In this document: positions 1 to 7,192 of the stretch, piece after piece
Position numbering within the stretch: the stretch's first letter is position 1
Layout: each line of letters opens with the position of its first letter
IMG/VR virus record: IMGVR_UViG_3300008448_000343
Location: 1-33,504 of that record
Reading direction: 5' to 3' (one strand)
DNA: 33,504 bases
Source: a virus
Translations under genes and position numbers: made by a program
Notes under the pieces: generated by a model
Told to the model about the DNA's origin: nothing
The model's input: only the letters and a program-made list of their open reading frames with translations
Databases searched by the model: none

Positions 1-1035
1 ACCTGGTTCTCCGTTTTCCGTAATTAAATCTACATAGTCTTCGTACTTTGTTCCTACTTCTGCTGAAATAGAATTATTAGACATCCAAGCCCAACCTGGA
101 TTCTCTGGATCAAACGAGTTGCGCTCTGGGAACATCTCTGAGTTCTTTAGGTTCATAAATGTTTCATCCCCTGCATTACCCAAAGCAAGTGTTGCTGAGC
201 GACGAACGTTACCTGATACCACGCAGGTACCAATGAGGTTTACGAGGTCTACGATAGCACGAGAATCTAGTGTTTCTCCGCCTCTGGAGCCGATTACACG
301 GTCTATCTGGTCGTGCAACTTGATAAGAGGTGCAGGCCCTGATGCAACGCCTCCAAAGCCCTTAATAGGGGCTCCAAGAGGTCTGATCAAATCATAGTTA
401 AACTTCTGAATACTCTGGTTTGCTCTTAAGTAAGAGTTGATGAGAAGGCGTACTGATTCTACCCAGCCTTCACGAGTGTCTGGAATTTCGAACACCTGTT
501 CTGGCTCTGTTGGGGTATAGATTGAGAAATTCTTATCCTGTCCCACTGTATCAAATCCTACACCAATGCCAAGCATCAATGCATCCATAACCCAAGCAAA
601 TAATGCTCCTGGATCATTCTTATCAAGGTCCTTTGTTGAAACCATTGCACAGTTCTGTAGTGCTGCTGAGTTCTTCTTCTCCATAGTCATAGGAGTTCCA
701 AATGCCCACATGCCACGACCTGGTGGTGTCCACTTTAATTCAAACATTCTTTGGAATGCTTCTTGTGCAGACTTCTGTGCCTTATAGTCATTCCATGGCA
801 AACGGTTTTCTTTAGCATGATTCTTCTGAACTGAATACATACCCTCGATTACACGACGACAAACTTCGTGCCATCTTTCTTTAGTTCCATCTTCCTTCAT
901 GCGAGAATATGTACGAATAAAAGTAATCTCTCCAAGTGAATTTTCTGCTGCATCTTTGAATCCAAATGGGCTTTCTACATTTTTGTACTTTTCTACGAAG
1001 TCCTCTGGAAGTTTAAAACTAAAAAAATCTGACAT
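1..1035 (-). CDS. nrdJ: Adenosylcobalamin-dependent ribonucleotide reductase, class II (3' part outside window)
   Basis: The N-terminal 345 residues are present; the gene continues past the left edge, so the C-terminal half with the CxE active-site cysteine is not visible. The family reduces ribonucleotides to deoxyribonucleotides by a cobalamin-generated thiyl radical and supplies dNTPs for phage DNA synthesis. The protein reads like the monomeric Lactobacillus leichmannii-type enzyme: PPGRGMW near residues 104-110, LQNCAMVST with Cys129 in the position of the reducible N-terminal cysteine, and IGTCVVSGNVRRSA further on. The start ATG at 1035 follows GAAAGGA at Shine-Dalgarno distance. Class II enzymes work with or without oxygen and are common in actinobacteria and their phages. 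The identification is firm; full length cannot be judged. Confidence 0.92.
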   Translation of the reverse strand, partial: MSDFFSFKLPEDFVEKYKNVESPFGFKDAAENSLGEITFIRTYSRMKEDGTKERWHEVCRRVIEGMYSVQKNHAKENRLPWNDYKAQKSAQEAFQRMFELKWTPPGRGMWAFGTPMTMEKKNSAALQNCAMVSTKDLDKNDPGALFAWVMDALMLGIGVGFDTVGQDKNFSIYTPTEPEQVFEIPDTREGWVESVRLLINSYLRANQSIQKFNYDLIRPLGAPIKGFGGVASGPAPLIKLHDQIDRVIGSRGGETLDSRAIVDLVNLIGTCVVSGNVRRSATLALGNAGDETFMNLKNSEMFPERNSFDPENPGWAWMSNNSISAEVGTKYEDYVDLITENGEPG

Positions 1036-1061
1036 GTGTTTCGTCCTTTCTAAAACGGAAT

Positions 1062-1100
1062 AGTGTTAAGTATAGCAGAGTTTTATAAAAAGCAAAACTC
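1062..1100 (-). promoter_or_regulatory. Extended -10 promoter and palindrome upstream of nrdJ
   Basis: On the minus strand TGC-TATACT (hexamer at 1074-1069) is a good extended -10 about 34 bases before the nrdJ ATG. No clear -35 is seen. Just upstream an inverted repeat, GAGTTTT/AAAACTC (1100-1094 and 1084-1078), covers the -15 to -38 region where an operator would sit. Which factor binds is unknown. Confidence 0.45.
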
Positions 1101-1131
1101 TATACCTTTGGTTATGCTTTACTCTTGCATT

Positions 1132-1911
1132 TTATGCGTATTTATTTCCTTTTGTCCATTCTTCTTTTTGAATAGACTGCAATCTTCTAATTTCTTTTTC
1201 TTCTTCGTTCCATTTATCAATGGTTTCTTGGCTATATTCTATTTCCTCGTAGTCCCAAAAAGAAACCATCGTATACCTTGTGCCAGCAAGTATTTCGGTT
1301 ACTCCATGAATATTTTCTACTCCTCCTGGAAACACATAATAAGAATAAGCATTTGGCTTAAAAGAAAGATATGGATCTTTCCAAACTGGTACTGGCTTTC
1401 CAGACATGTCAGATCCCACTGATTCCTTGTCTGATGGCTCAACGAAAAATAACTCACCGCCTTCATAGTTATCATTTAAATATAAAATTCCAACATACTT
1501 GTTTATTTCAAAAGCATTAGGATTTCCATCAAAATCAGAGTTGTCAGAATGTGGTGAAGCATATCCTCCGACATCCCACTTTTGGGCATGAGATGTGTTT
1601 GGTCTTACCTTTCTTTCAAAAACTAACTCGACACACTCTTTAAATTTATCTCTAAGGTCATCAAAAAATGTAAGGCTTAATCCATGTTCAGCAAGTCCTG
1701 GGTCATTTGAAGCCAGACCCATTCCTAGTGAACCATAGAATGCTATGTCTCCCCAGTTCTCTCCCTTTGACTCAACATAGGCAATCATATTATCTGCTGT
1801 TTTTTGATCAATAAAATTAGGAATTTCTACAATACGGTTATGGGTTATTCCCAAAACACCTTTGTTATTTTTTTCATCTTTTAAGTAATTAAAGTTTGAT
1901 TTGTTAACCAT
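1132..1911 (-). CDS. 2OG-Fe(II) oxygenase, prolyl 4-hydroxylase-like (copy 1)
   Basis: 259 residues. The C-terminal two thirds carry the double-stranded beta-helix signature of 2-oxoglutarate/Fe(II) dioxygenases: iron ligands H121-S-D123 and H202 (in NIHGVTE) and the 2-oxoglutarate arginine R212 in GTRYTMVSFW. Between them is YLNDNYEGGELFF, typical of prolyl-4-hydroxylase-like phage enzymes. The family couples decarboxylation of 2-oxoglutarate to hydroxylation of a substrate, often a protein proline. The substrate is not known here; proline-rich fibre proteins encoded a few kilobases upstream in the same orientation are candidates. The start overlaps the preceding gene's end by 8 bases, indicating translational coupling. 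It is the last gene of the 6277-1132 block. Confidence 0.88.
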   Translation of the reverse strand: MVNKSNFNYLKDEKNNKGVLGITHNRIVEIPNFIDQKTADNMIAYVESKGENWGDIAFYGSLGMGLASNDPGLAEHGLSLTFFDDLRDKFKECVELVFERKVRPNTSHAQKWDVGGYASPHSDNSDFDGNPNAFEINKYVGILYLNDNYEGGELFFVEPSDKESVGSDMSGKPVPVWKDPYLSFKPNAYSYYVFPGGVENIHGVTEILAGTRYTMVSFWDYEEIEYSQETIDKWNEEEKEIRRLQSIQKEEWTKGNKYA

Positions 1912-2710
1912 TTCTTATGTACAACCCAGAAATTCTTTCTTCTTGCTTTCTTGTTTCTTCCATCTCGTGCCAGACTTCTTTACCATATTTCTTTTCATTT
2001 TCAAGCCACTCTTCTGATGGCCCGTCAATTACATACCAAAATGATCTAACAAAATATTTATCGCCATTTGTTGTTTCTCTTACTCCATGCCAATATGGGG
2101 GAGTAGATGGGAATATGACAACATCTCCTGCCTCTGGCTTGTAGGTTATTCTCTCATAAGATCCGTCTTCTGAAAAGACCTTAAACTCTATCTCTCCTCC
2201 ATCATAATTATCATTTAGGTACATGTTGCAGGTAACTATTTGTTTTGCTCCTGGAGAGTTTGTGCTTTCTTGTGGATAGTCGGTATGGAAGGACATTGTA
2301 TAGTTTTTCCCGATTTCATTAAAAAATGGTTTTGCATTTGGATCAGATATGCTCTTTGCATCAGGATACTTTGCTATATCTATCTTCCCAAGCATCCAGT
2401 TATTTGAAGTAAGGCCTGTCTCTTCAATGTAGTGCTTGGTGGTATTATAAAAAACATTGACTATATCTAAATCTTTGTCTTTATCTTTAATCTTGTTAGT
2501 GTAAGACTCCCACTCAGCAATGTCTGGGAAAAGGTCTGACTCAACACTACCAGGAAGAGGTATATGATGAATATCTCCAAAAGTATACCACTGATCCCAC
2601 TTTCTATCAGCAAGCGATGAGACTATTTTTTCTAAATCATTAAATGGATTTTTGTAAACAAAAATTCTATTATCTATTTTATTAAAATTTAAAACTGTGT
2701 CTTCTGGCAT
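1904..2710 (-). CDS. 2OG-Fe(II) oxygenase, prolyl 4-hydroxylase-like (copy 2)
   Basis: 268 residues with H142-T-D144, distal H208 in YWHGVRE, and CNMYLNDNYDGGEIEF in the middle. The position of the 2-oxoglutarate-binding arginine is lysine here (K218 in GDKYF); some family members use lysine, so activity is still plausible. The N-terminus has NRIFVYKNPF, which recurs in the cupin gene at 15158-15754 (NRIHVFKNPF), suggesting a shared N-terminal module. AAGGAGGGCC precedes the ATG at 2710, which touches the end of the next upstream oxygenase. The substrate is unknown. Confidence 0.87.
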   Translation of the reverse strand: MPEDTVLNFNKIDNRIFVYKNPFNDLEKIVSSLADRKWDQWYTFGDIHHIPLPGSVESDLFPDIAEWESYTNKIKDKDKDLDIVNVFYNTTKHYIEETGLTSNNWMLGKIDIAKYPDAKSISDPNAKPFFNEIGKNYTMSFHTDYPQESTNSPGAKQIVTCNMYLNDNYDGGEIEFKVFSEDGSYERITYKPEAGDVVIFPSTPPYWHGVRETTNGDKYFVRSFWYVIDGPSEEWLENEKKYGKEVWHEMEETRKQEERISGLYIRNG

Positions 2711-3384
2711 TATTGGCCCTCCTTATGAGACAAAATAGTAAAGAAAAATGGAACAACATATCTTGTTCCTTCTGTGATCTGAGTTACTCCGTGTATATAG
2801 TTTAAATCTCCTGGAAAAAAATATGCTGATCCTGCTTTAGGCTTAAACTGTATTCCTTGGTTTGGGAAATACAACTCTCCGCCTTCGTAGTCATCGTTTA
2901 AATAAAACAGTCCTGCTATATCATAATATGGGAAGTCATTTGGCTTTCCTGCATTTTCTCCTTCATGCAACTCTTTGTCTGCATGCGGTTGTTGAAACTG
3001 TCCAGGAAGCCATCTAACTATTGCTGGACTTGTTGGCCATGCATCAACATTAAAGAATAAGTCTACTTCGTTTTTAAGGCTTTCTTGAAGTTTTTCAATA
3101 ACTGGATTAATTTTTTCATCATTAAGGTTTAAAGTCCTTGATGTTGCAACCCTGTTTTCCCAATAGGATGAATCATAGATCATAACACCATCGTCATCAT
3201 AGTGACTTTCTGTTACATCCCAAATGCTTATATTTTTTGCAGCATCTGACAAAAAAGTTAGATCTTCTAAACTAATAAAGTTTTCTCTAGATTGTATATT
3301 TATTTTATCTTTTCCAAAATACCCAGAAGGAGTTATTGAAAACCTATTAGAAACTTGGCTGTTTGAGTATTCAGAGTTATTCAT
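2710..3384 (-). CDS. 2OG-Fe(II) oxygenase, prolyl 4-hydroxylase-like (copy 3)
   Basis: 224 residues. Iron ligands H134-A-D136 and H198 (YIHGVTQ), 2-oxoglutarate arginine R208 (GTRYVVPFFF), and FYLNDDYEGGELYFPNQG between them, a textbook prolyl-hydroxylase-type core. The preceding QFQQPHAD loop is like that of copy 6 (EQPPHAD at 14593-15156). It is the first gene of a three-oxygenase run. It has no Shine-Dalgarno; instead TGGTATAAT lies six bases before the ATG, so its mRNA is probably leaderless. Confidence 0.88.
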   Translation of the reverse strand: MNNSEYSNSQVSNRFSITPSGYFGKDKINIQSRENFISLEDLTFLSDAAKNISIWDVTESHYDDDGVMIYDSSYWENRVATSRTLNLNDEKINPVIEKLQESLKNEVDLFFNVDAWPTSPAIVRWLPGQFQQPHADKELHEGENAGKPNDFPYYDIAGLFYLNDDYEGGELYFPNQGIQFKPKAGSAYFFPGDLNYIHGVTQITEGTRYVVPFFFTILSHKEGQ

Positions 3385-3390
3385 AGTTAA

Positions 3391-3399
3391 ATTATACCA
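3391..3399 (-). promoter_or_regulatory. Extended -10 (TGGTATAAT), leaderless start of the oxygenase run
   Basis: On the minus strand TGG-TATAAT ends six bases before the ATG at 3384, which puts the expected +1 on the A of the start codon. There is no purine-rich Shine-Dalgarno in between. Confidence 0.6.
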
Positions 3400-3405
3400 T
3401 TTTTT

Positions 3406-4137
3406 CTATTCATATTTTCTTTGCTCCCAAACTTCGTTTTTATATATTCCGCCATCTGGCTTTCTGTAAATATTTGCATTATCCATTGCCTGTCTCATTA
3501 ACTCTGATCCGTCGTCTTGCTCAATAATTTCAGATGTCCAGTTTTCTCTTTTAAATGGAATTAGTTGTGCATATGGAGTTCCTGCTGGGATAACACCCTC
3601 AAATCCCTCAACAATAAAAAATGGAAAAGATCCAGGCATGTGGACTTTATCATTGTCCACAATTCCTGTAGTTAGCAAAAAGGGCAACTCAAATCTATTA
3701 AATGGTTGAGTGTACAAAACACTGTATCCTGGAGGAGTTTTTATTTGCCAGTCTGGAGTTAATGCAAAATGATTTTTGTAGTATCCACGCGGATGCTCAA
3801 ACTGTGGCATCTCATCTCTTACCTGTATAAAGTCTTGATATTTGTTACTTAAAACTTTGTGCTTAAGTCCAGACTCAGTCATATAAAACTCAATATCACA
3901 TGGTAGGTTTAGTGAATATCCAGTACTCATAATATCAAAAATTGCAGGACATGCTTTCCAAGTGGGAACTTTACCTTTGTCTGGACCTATCCAAAATTCT
4001 CCATCTGGTCTTTTAGCAAATCTATCTGCTTTTCTAAACCAGTCTGGAATTGTTCTTATTATTGGTTTTGGAGCAGAGTTACTTTCATTTGATAGCCATA
4101 TCTTATTTGCTATAAACTTTATATTTTCTGTATTCAC
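3406..4137 (-). CDS. DUF6065-like protein (copy 1)
   Basis: 243 residues, function unknown. It resembles a family of about 240-260 residues (tentatively DUF6065) found near oxygenases in phages and marine bacteria. Visible traits are KPIIRTIPDWFR near the N-terminus, GYSVLYTQPFNRFELPF in the middle and IPAGTPYAQLIPFKRE near the C-terminus. It shares the P-G/N-T-P-xxxxIPI/F layout with the genes at 4137-4844 and 13860-14612, so the three are probably paralogues. The beta-rich pattern suggests a jelly-roll or cupin-like fold, but this is not proven. A GTG start overlaps the upstream TAG (TAGTG). No catalytic residues can be assigned. Confidence 0.75.
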   Translation of the reverse strand: MNTENIKFIANKIWLSNESNSAPKPIIRTIPDWFRKADRFAKRPDGEFWIGPDKGKVPTWKACPAIFDIMSTGYSLNLPCDIEFYMTESGLKHKVLSNKYQDFIQVRDEMPQFEHPRGYYKNHFALTPDWQIKTPPGYSVLYTQPFNRFELPFLLTTGIVDNDKVHMPGSFPFFIVEGFEGVIPAGTPYAQLIPFKRENWTSEIIEQDDGSELMRQAMDNANIYRKPDGGIYKNEVWEQRKYE

Positions 4138-4844
4138 TAATTGCCATCTCTATGATCTATTACCCTTAATCTTAAACTCTTTAGTTCATGATTACCCTGT
4201 TGGTTTCCTTCATGGTCTACCGCATCTCTGTAGAAATTTGTCCAGGACTGTTTTTTAGATATTTCATGAGAAGCATTTGCATAATCAGAGATCTTTTTAA
4301 AATGCTCATATGGAAAATTTTCTATATAAAGATTAACTTCAGTGTTCTGAATATCTGTTAAATTTATTGGAATTATTGAAACAATAGGAGTATTTGCTGG
4401 AATAGTTATTACTTCATTTGCCTTTGTTATTTTCCAAGCATAAGGAATTGGGGTTGTTAAAACAGAAGTGCTTATCATTGTTGTAAAGCCATGCACACCA
4501 TCAATAAATTGATTTGGAACAGGCATCATCAACAAACTAACATTTTCCTCTGTCATAAAAGTTAAACCACTATTAAAACTTATTGTTGCATTTGCTCTGT
4601 TAGTAAAAACATACTCCTCTCCAGAAAGGACCTTAACATGTCCATCTTCTGAAGTTGAGATTCCGTCCCAGATAAAAGATATGTCTTTTGGAAAAGAGAA
4701 CGTCCATCCTAATGTGTTTGCAATATTTACTGGAAAACATCTGTATGCATGCTTATCAAATGTATCATCCATCCAGTCTCTTTTTGGTGGCAAAGGATAG
4801 AAGTCTGAATCAAAATCTCTTTTTCTATAAACGTCAATCTTCAA
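4137..4844 (-). CDS. DUF6065-like protein (copy 2)
   Basis: About 235 residues, function unknown. AYRCFPVNIANTLGW followed by FPKDISFIWDG matches HFYYCLPLNIGNQYGF and FEIIWDG in the gene at 13860-14612, and IPANTPIVSIIPI matches the C-terminal motif of copy 1. The start is uncertain. A TTG at 4844, one base after the upstream oxygenase's stop, avoids overlap and places the protein start at the first predicted strand. A GTG at 4892 would add 16 residues and a 47-base overlap. Neither has a convincing Shine-Dalgarno, so translation is probably coupled to the preceding oxygenase. Confidence 0.72.
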   Translation of the reverse strand: MKIDVYRKRDFDSDFYPLPPKRDWMDDTFDKHAYRCFPVNIANTLGWTFSFPKDISFIWDGISTSEDGHVKVLSGEEYVFTNRANATISFNSGLTFMTEENVSLLMMPVPNQFIDGVHGFTTMISTSVLTTPIPYAWKITKANEVITIPANTPIVSIIPINLTDIQNTEVNLYIENFPYEHFKKISDYANASHEISKKQSWTNFYRDAVDHEGNQQGNHELKSLRLRVIDHRDGN

Positions 4845-4845
4845 A

Positions 4846-5544
4846 CTAGTCGCCAGTTTCTCTATACATTTCTGGTGTATGAAACTTTGCACTATAGTCT
4901 AACATTGTAACAACAGAATACTTTGTTCCAGAATGGACTGGCATTGCTCTGTGACTATACATGTATGTTGATGGGAAAATATATAGATCTCCAGCCTTTG
5001 GACTTATAGTTAACCCTTGGTGCTGGAAAGATAATTCTCCACCCTCGTAGTCATCATTTGGATAAGCAACTAAAGATACTGTACAGTTATAAGAAAATCC
5101 ATGGTCATGGTGATACTGGAAATGCTGACCTCTATTATATTTAACAAAGTTCATTGCTTCCCAATATCTTAGTTCTCCAAGATTAAACATTTTTTGGTAA
5201 TGGTTTACTGCTGGCTTTTGTCTATCATAGCAGTCTTGCCATAATGCCTGAAGGTTTAATGATTGCTCGCTTGTGTCTAATGCAATATCTGATTTCTTAA
5301 ACTTGAAGTCTTGACAATCTCTATATTCTGGCATGCTCTGAAAGTATCCAACAAAGGCTTCCATCCATTTATACCTAGGATGATCTTCACTAAGGTTGTC
5401 TTCAAGCCTTTTGATTATTTCTAGTTCTTTTGGAAGAACATCTCTATAAACAAAAATTCCGCTTCCTAAATTCTCAAATGAAGACCATGTTGGTGTTTCA
5501 TAGTCCTTTGTTTCATCAGAACTTGTGTTAACTGCTTTATCCAT
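4846..5544 (-). CDS. 2OG-Fe(II) oxygenase, prolyl 4-hydroxylase-like (copy 4)
   Basis: 232 residues with H145-H-D147 in YHHDHGF, distal H198 and GTKYSVV, where K208 replaces the usual arginine. The core PNDDYEGGELSFQHQG and the following KAGDLYIFPSTYMYSH match copy 5 and copy 7 closely (the latter has LLLFPSTYVYNH). This HxDHG subgroup shares the N-terminal half motif V/N-YRxxxPK. A Shine-Dalgarno (AGAGAGAAGG) precedes the ATG. It lies downstream of copy 5 and upstream of a DUF6065-like gene, repeating an oxygenase/DUF6065 pairing also seen around 14.6 kb. Confidence 0.87.
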   Translation of the reverse strand: MDKAVNTSSDETKDYETPTWSSFENLGSGIFVYRDVLPKELEIIKRLEDNLSEDHPRYKWMEAFVGYFQSMPEYRDCQDFKFKKSDIALDTSEQSLNLQALWQDCYDRQKPAVNHYQKMFNLGELRYWEAMNFVKYNRGQHFQYHHDHGFSYNCTVSLVAYPNDDYEGGELSFQHQGLTISPKAGDLYIFPSTYMYSHRAMPVHSGTKYSVVTMLDYSAKFHTPEMYRETGD

Positions 5545-5581
5545 TTTTTACCTTCTCTCTATATACATTCTATCACTATTT

Positions 5582-6277
5582 TTACTTATGGTGTAAGTCG
5601 TTATAGTCTGTCATTATTACTACTGAGTACTTTGTTCCCTCAAAAATTTCACAAGAGGCATGCTCATAAACAAAGTTTGATGGGAAAACAATGATGTCTC
5701 CTGCTTCTGGCTTTATCTTAATGCCTTGTCTTGGAAACTCGATCTCTCCTCCAGTATAATCATCATTTAAATAAACAACAGCAGATACTGTGCATGTGTA
5801 ATATGGGCCATGATCTCCATGAAGTTTAAAATATTTTCCAGGTAAATACTTTACAAAGTTAAATGCTTCTTTGTACGCCATCTGGAAGTGCCACAAGGAT
5901 TCGTAATCTCTTAAGCAGTTATCTAAACAATCTTCTACCTCTTTGTGTATATCGAACATGTCTTGATCAAATGGCAAGAATTTTCCAAGATGTTCTCTTT
6001 TATATTTAATATCTAAGCAATTTCTAACATGGTCAGAATCTTCTTTGTCATTGATCTGTGCCCCTCTCCAAGAAAGGTTGGGAGAGTTCTTTTCTGAAGC
6101 ACTTTCAAGTCTGTCTATTATGCTTAAGCACTGATCTTTAGGTATAGCATTTCTGTATACATTAATGCCATACTCTAAATTTAAAACTTCAATATTATTT
6201 ACAATTGTACGCTTTTCAAGTCTAGTTTGTGTTTTTTCTAGTCTTGGGGCGTCATACCATTCATATCTTTTTTCCAT
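5582..6277 (-). CDS. 2OG-Fe(II) oxygenase, prolyl 4-hydroxylase-like (copy 5)
   Basis: 231 residues. H153-G-D155 in KLHGDHGPYY, distal H206 in YEHASCE, and GTKYSVV with K216 in place of the arginine. VVYLNDDYTGGEIEFPRQG and EAGDIIVFPSNFVY form the core. It is close to copy 4 over most of its length, so the pair probably arose by tandem duplication. It is the first gene of the left oxygenase block, just after the FN3 fibre gene. The start region has no Shine-Dalgarno but has TGGTATACT seven bases before the ATG, next to a hairpin. Confidence 0.87.
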   Translation of the reverse strand: MEKRYEWYDAPRLEKTQTRLEKRTIVNNIEVLNLEYGINVYRNAIPKDQCLSIIDRLESASEKNSPNLSWRGAQINDKEDSDHVRNCLDIKYKREHLGKFLPFDQDMFDIHKEVEDCLDNCLRDYESLWHFQMAYKEAFNFVKYLPGKYFKLHGDHGPYYTCTVSAVVYLNDDYTGGEIEFPRQGIKIKPEAGDIIVFPSNFVYEHASCEIFEGTKYSVVIMTDYNDLHHK

Positions 6278-6284
6278 AAAATAA

Positions 6285-6315
6285 AGTATACCACACCTAG
6301 TTATAAGTGTGGCAT
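6285..6315 (-). promoter_or_regulatory. Hairpin plus extended -10 (TGGTATACT) before oxygenase copy 5
   Basis: Minus strand: GCCACAC and GTGTGGT arms (plus coordinates 6288-6296 and 6307-6315) form a hairpin that overlaps an extended -10, TGG-TATACT (hexamer 6290-6285), seven bases before the ATG at 6277. The hairpin lies right after the FN3 gene, so it may terminate that transcript, act as an operator, or both. Confidence 0.5.
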
Positions 6316-6333
6316 ACCATATTTTTTATTTTA

Positions 6334-7161
6334 TTATACTGCTCCTGGTATTGTGAATGATGGGAAGAATGGAGCGAATGATGGACAGAATGCTGGACAG
6401 AATGCTGGACAGAATGCTGGACAAAATGCTGGACAAAATGCTGGACAGAAGTTCGGGAAGAATGGACAGAATGATGGACAGAAGTTCGGGAAGAATGGAC
6501 AGAATGATGGGAAGAATGGACAAAATGCTGGTGGGAAAAATGGGAACGATGGTGGGAAGAATGGTGGTGTAGTTGTAACACTGTTTGATGGTGCAGATAC
6601 AAGAGAAGATCCATTTGCATTTCTTGCTGTAACAGTATATGTCTGAGCGGTGTTTCCTTCTTGTGCGACATTAACAGATGTTGATGCTGTTGTTCCAGAT
6701 TTTCCATCAGATGATGACCAAGCATAATCAATAATTGCTTTTCCACCTGTTGATGGTGCAGTCCAACTAACTGTATCTTGGTTAACAGCAGTTGTTGCTG
6801 AAATAACAGATACAGCATTTGGAACAGTTGTTACTGTAATTGCAGATGATGCTGATGATGCAAGAGATGTTCCTGATGCATTAGTTGCTGTTACTGTAAA
6901 TGTGTAAGATGTAGCAGGGGTTAATGCTGCAACTGTTATAGGTGATCCTGCACCAGTACCAGTAAGCCCTCCTGGTGAAGAAGTTACTGTATATGATGTT
7001 GCTGCTGGAGAATCTGCTGGCAAAGAAAATGAAACAGTTGCTGCTGCGCTTGAGAACGCTCTACCTGTTCCAACATCTGTTGCTACTACGTTAGTTGGTG
7101 CTTTTGGTTCTAAGAAGTCGTTCTGCTGTTGAGACTTCGTACCTATTTCTTTCTTTGCCAT
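6334..7161 (-). CDS. Virion protein: two FN3 domains with Phe-Cys-Pro repeat tail
   Basis: 275 residues. After a short N-terminus come two fibronectin type III-like domains (about residues 19-113 and 114-198; SYTFTVTATNASG and TYTVTARNANGSS are typical F/G strand regions). The last 75 residues are almost only Pro, Phe, Cys, Ser, Asn and Ala, built on xFCP/PFFP units: five PAFC in a row and ten cysteines in all. FN3 domains in phage tails usually decorate the shaft or bind cell-surface carbohydrate. The Cys/Phe tail could oligomerise through disulfides or insert into a hydrophobic envelope; this is inference. GGAG lies nine bases before the ATG. The alternative frames through the repeat are open only because the repeat unit is 12 bases long. 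Confidence 0.82.
   Translation of the reverse strand: MAKKEIGTKSQQQNDFLEPKAPTNVVATDVGTGRAFSSAAATVSFSLPADSPAATSYTVTSSPGGLTGTGAGSPITVAALTPATSYTFTVTATNASGTSLASSASSAITVTTVPNAVSVISATTAVNQDTVSWTAPSTGGKAIIDYAWSSSDGKSGTTASTSVNVAQEGNTAQTYTVTARNANGSSLVSAPSNSVTTTPPFFPPSFPFFPPAFCPFFPSFCPFFPNFCPSFCPFFPNFCPAFCPAFCPAFCPAFCPAFCPSFAPFFPSFTIPGAV
6383..6531. repeat. 12-bp tandem repeat coding for PAFC units
   Basis: Units of GGACAGAATGCT (plus strand) repeat in phase from 6383, with A-for-G variants, then a longer unit of about 36 bases containing GAAGTTCGGGAAG occurs twice. They encode the FCP tail of the FN3 protein and make all six frames look open. Copy number is likely to vary between relatives. Confidence 0.85.
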
Positions 7162-7192
7162 TTATATTTCTCCAATTTTCTTATTTATTTTT

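Noticed and set aside
1063-1422. Plus-strand frame of 119 codons
   Set aside because: It lies opposite the oxygenase gene at 1132-1911, has no Shine-Dalgarno and an unlikely Phe/Cys-rich composition.
6353-6818. Long open frames on both strands through the FCP repeat region
   Set aside because: The 12-bp repeat keeps all frames open. Only the FN3 frame at 6334-7161 has a Shine-Dalgarno, domains and sensible composition; the others read as low-complexity His/Gln/Leu or Asn/Gly/Gln strings.
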